Below the pieces are notes generated by a model, which was not told the origin of the DNA, did no database searches, and saw only the letters and a list, made by a program, of their open reading frames with translations. Of a DNA stretch of 57,646 nt, positions 56,642 to 57,646 are shown piece after piece; positions within the stretch are counted from its first letter, which is position 1; every line of letters starts with the position of its first letter. Position numbers and translations under genes: made by a program. The stretch comes from an uncultured Oscillospiraceae bacterium. GTDB lineage: Bacteria; Bacillota; Clostridia; Oscillospirales; Oscillospiraceae. The stretch spans positions 1 to 57,646 of the forward strand of contig CAJUAC010000012.1 in assembly GCA_910583885.1 (NCBI GenBank), in the 5' to 3' direction.

Positions 56642-57646
56642 ATGTATAACTCCTTTGATACTTTCAAGTTGGCGGTGGAAACGGTCCACCCCAACAATAC
56701 AGTCCTGATGGACGATATGGGGATGCCCTCCGTCATGGTGCGCGTCCCCAAGTTCAAGATTTCCGATGTGATTCCGGGTGGTTCCACGGCCACCTTCCCC
56801 GCTTTCATCGTGAATGGCGTGGAGGTCCCGGAGATATTCATTTCCAAGTACCCCAATATCGTGGTTAATGATCGGGCGTACAGCCTGCCCATGCGGGACC
56901 CGCGGGCCTATGTCAACTTTGACCAGGCCAAGCAGTTCTGCCAGAGCAAGGGCAAGGGCTGGCATCTGATGACCAATGCGGAGTGGATGGCCATTGCCTA
57001 CTGGTGCCGGAAGAACGGCTATGTGCCGCAGGGCAATACCAGCTACGGCAGCAACCATGCCGCTCCCCACGAGAAGGGTGTCCCGAGCTATACTTACGGT
57101 GAGGGGACGATTGGCCGGACGTTCACCGGCTCCGGCCCTGTTACCTGGGCGCACGATAAGACGGCGGCTGGCATCTTCGATCTGTGCGGCAACGTGTGGG
57201 AGTGGGTGTCCGGCTTCCGACTGAAGAACGGCGAGATCCAGGTGATCCCGGACAACGATGCGGCCTTGGGCGTGGACGAGGGCCCGGAGAGCTCTCTGTG
57301 GCGGGCCATGCTGCAGGATGGCAGCTTGGTCGCTCCAGGCCCTGCTGGGACGCTGAAGTATGACAGCCAGATCGCTGGCGATGCAACGCAGACCGACCAT
57401 TATTTGGGCGGCACTATGGTTCTTAGCACACTGCGGAATAACCCGCAGTACACCGGCGGGGATGTGGATGCCTACTATGGGCACCAGTCTCAGACTTTTG
57501 AGAGTCTTGGAGTGAAGGAGGGCGTAACCGTTCCAGAGCTGGCCAAGGTTCTGGGAATATATCCATTGGACGTCAAGGAAGGTGGGCATGACGGTGATGG
57601 CCTCTGGGTTCGTAACTACGGCGAGCGGCTTCCTTTGCGCGGCGGC
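56642..57646 (+). CDS. FGE-sulfatase/C-type-lectin-like protein, probable DGR target (cut by window edge)
   Basis: The frame from ATG 56642 stays open for 335 codons to the window edge. Residues about 100-190 follow the FGE-sulfatase pattern: VNFDQAKQFCQSKGKGWHLM, TNAEWMAIAYWCRKNG, and LCGNVWEWVSGFRLKNGEIQ. The last visible residues are DGLWVRNYGERLPLRGG. In DGR variable proteins of this fold, a segment like this immediately precedes the variable region (SW..G..AGVFAL type). The position at the end of the fibre genes fits a receptor-binding tip. The variable region and any reverse transcriptase are outside the window. Confidence 0.8.
   Translation, partial: MYNSFDTFKLAVETVHPNNTVLMDDMGMPSVMVRVPKFKISDVIPGGSTATFPAFIVNGVEVPEIFISKYPNIVVNDRAYSLPMRDPRAYVNFDQAKQFCQSKGKGWHLMTNAEWMAIAYWCRKNGYVPQGNTSYGSNHAAPHEKGVPSYTYGEGTIGRTFTGSGPVTWAHDKTAAGIFDLCGNVWEWVSGFRLKNGEIQVIPDNDAALGVDEGPESSLWRAMLQDGSLVAPGPAGTLKYDSQIAGDATQTDHYLGGTMVLSTLRNNPQYTGGDVDAYYGHQSQTFESLGVKEGVTVPELAKVLGIYPLDVKEGGHDGDGLWVRNYGERLPLRGG

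Larger units (their letters stand above)
3802..57646. mobile_element. Prophage with contractile-tail (PBSX/XkdK-like) module, right end not included
   Basis: From the integrase next to guaA to the right edge, the order is integrase and repressor, early recombination and replication genes, terminase, portal, head, neck, sheath, tube, tape measure, baseplate and fibres, with all genes after 5.77 kb on the plus strand except one small regulator. No host genes interrupt it. The structural genes look intact and have good ribosome binding sites, so this may be a functional phage. Lysis genes and the right attachment site are not seen and probably lie beyond the edge. Confidence 0.92.

Noticed and set aside
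1..57646. tRNA genes
   Set aside because: No GGTTCAA-type T-loop within a cloverleaf was recognised by eye anywhere. A weakly conserved one could be missed.

Overview
The window comes from a GC-rich member of the Clostridia. Codon use, TTG/GTG starts and strong AGGAGG ribosome binding sites fit an Oscillospiraceae-type gut Firmicute, but I cannot name a species. The first 3.8 kb are chromosomal: the 5' end of rplJ with its L10 leader on the minus strand, a GT4-family glycosyltransferase on the minus strand, a short degenerate stretch, and guaA on the plus strand. Everything from just after guaA to the right edge reads as one prophage with a contractile-tailed (myovirus, PBSX/XkdK-type tail) morphology. 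Its left end abuts the 3' end of guaA. The right end is not in the window, and neither are lysis genes.

Layout. About 3.9-5.6 kb: integrase and CI-like repressor in one leftward operon, divergent from a Cro-like gene, with operator-like TTCCT repeats between. 5.8-15.5 kb: early genes, namely small regulators, a recombination module (Rad50/SbcC-like ATPase with a CPTC zinc hook, RecT, metallo-beta-lactamase-fold protein), a replication module (DnaD-like organizer, DnaC-like loader) and a RecU-like resolvase. 15.5-23.2 kb: accessory nucleic-acid genes, namely a cytosine-5 methyltransferase with a second 297-codon gene nested in another frame, a DUF5131 protein with a CxxxCxxC motif, a PAPS-reductase-like PP-loop protein with a threefold repeat, a multi-HTH protein and a SAM methyltransferase. 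23.3-27.7 kb: ArpU/RinA-like late regulator, ParB-methyltransferase fusion, terminases. 27.7-30.3 kb: a cargo (moron) segment between terminase and portal, with its own divergent XRE switch, two arrays of 11-bp repeats and two paralogous tiny proteins. 30.4-44.1 kb: DUF935 portal, a giant MuF-kinase-ART protein, XkdF-like protease, scaffold, capsid and neck genes, sheath and tube. 44.2-53.2 kb: tail chaperone with a -1 frameshift site, tape measure, baseplate. 53.2-57.6 kb: fibre genes, ending inside an FGE-sulfatase/C-type-lectin-like gene that resembles a diversity-generating-retroelement (DGR) target.

How it fits together. The repressor region probably holds the lysogenic state. The early operon prepares recombination-dependent replication and DNA modification. 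The ArpU-like protein sits just before a promoter (CACTGACA, 13 nt, GTGCTAAAATG) that recurs before the portal, so these two promoters may form the late regulon. The most unusual items are the overprinted gene inside the cytosine methyltransferase, the minor head protein carrying kinase-like and ADP-ribosyltransferase-like domains, the triple-repeat PP-loop/DUF5131 pair, the moron with its own switch, and the probable DGR target at the right edge. All domain calls are made by eye from sequence; no database search was run.
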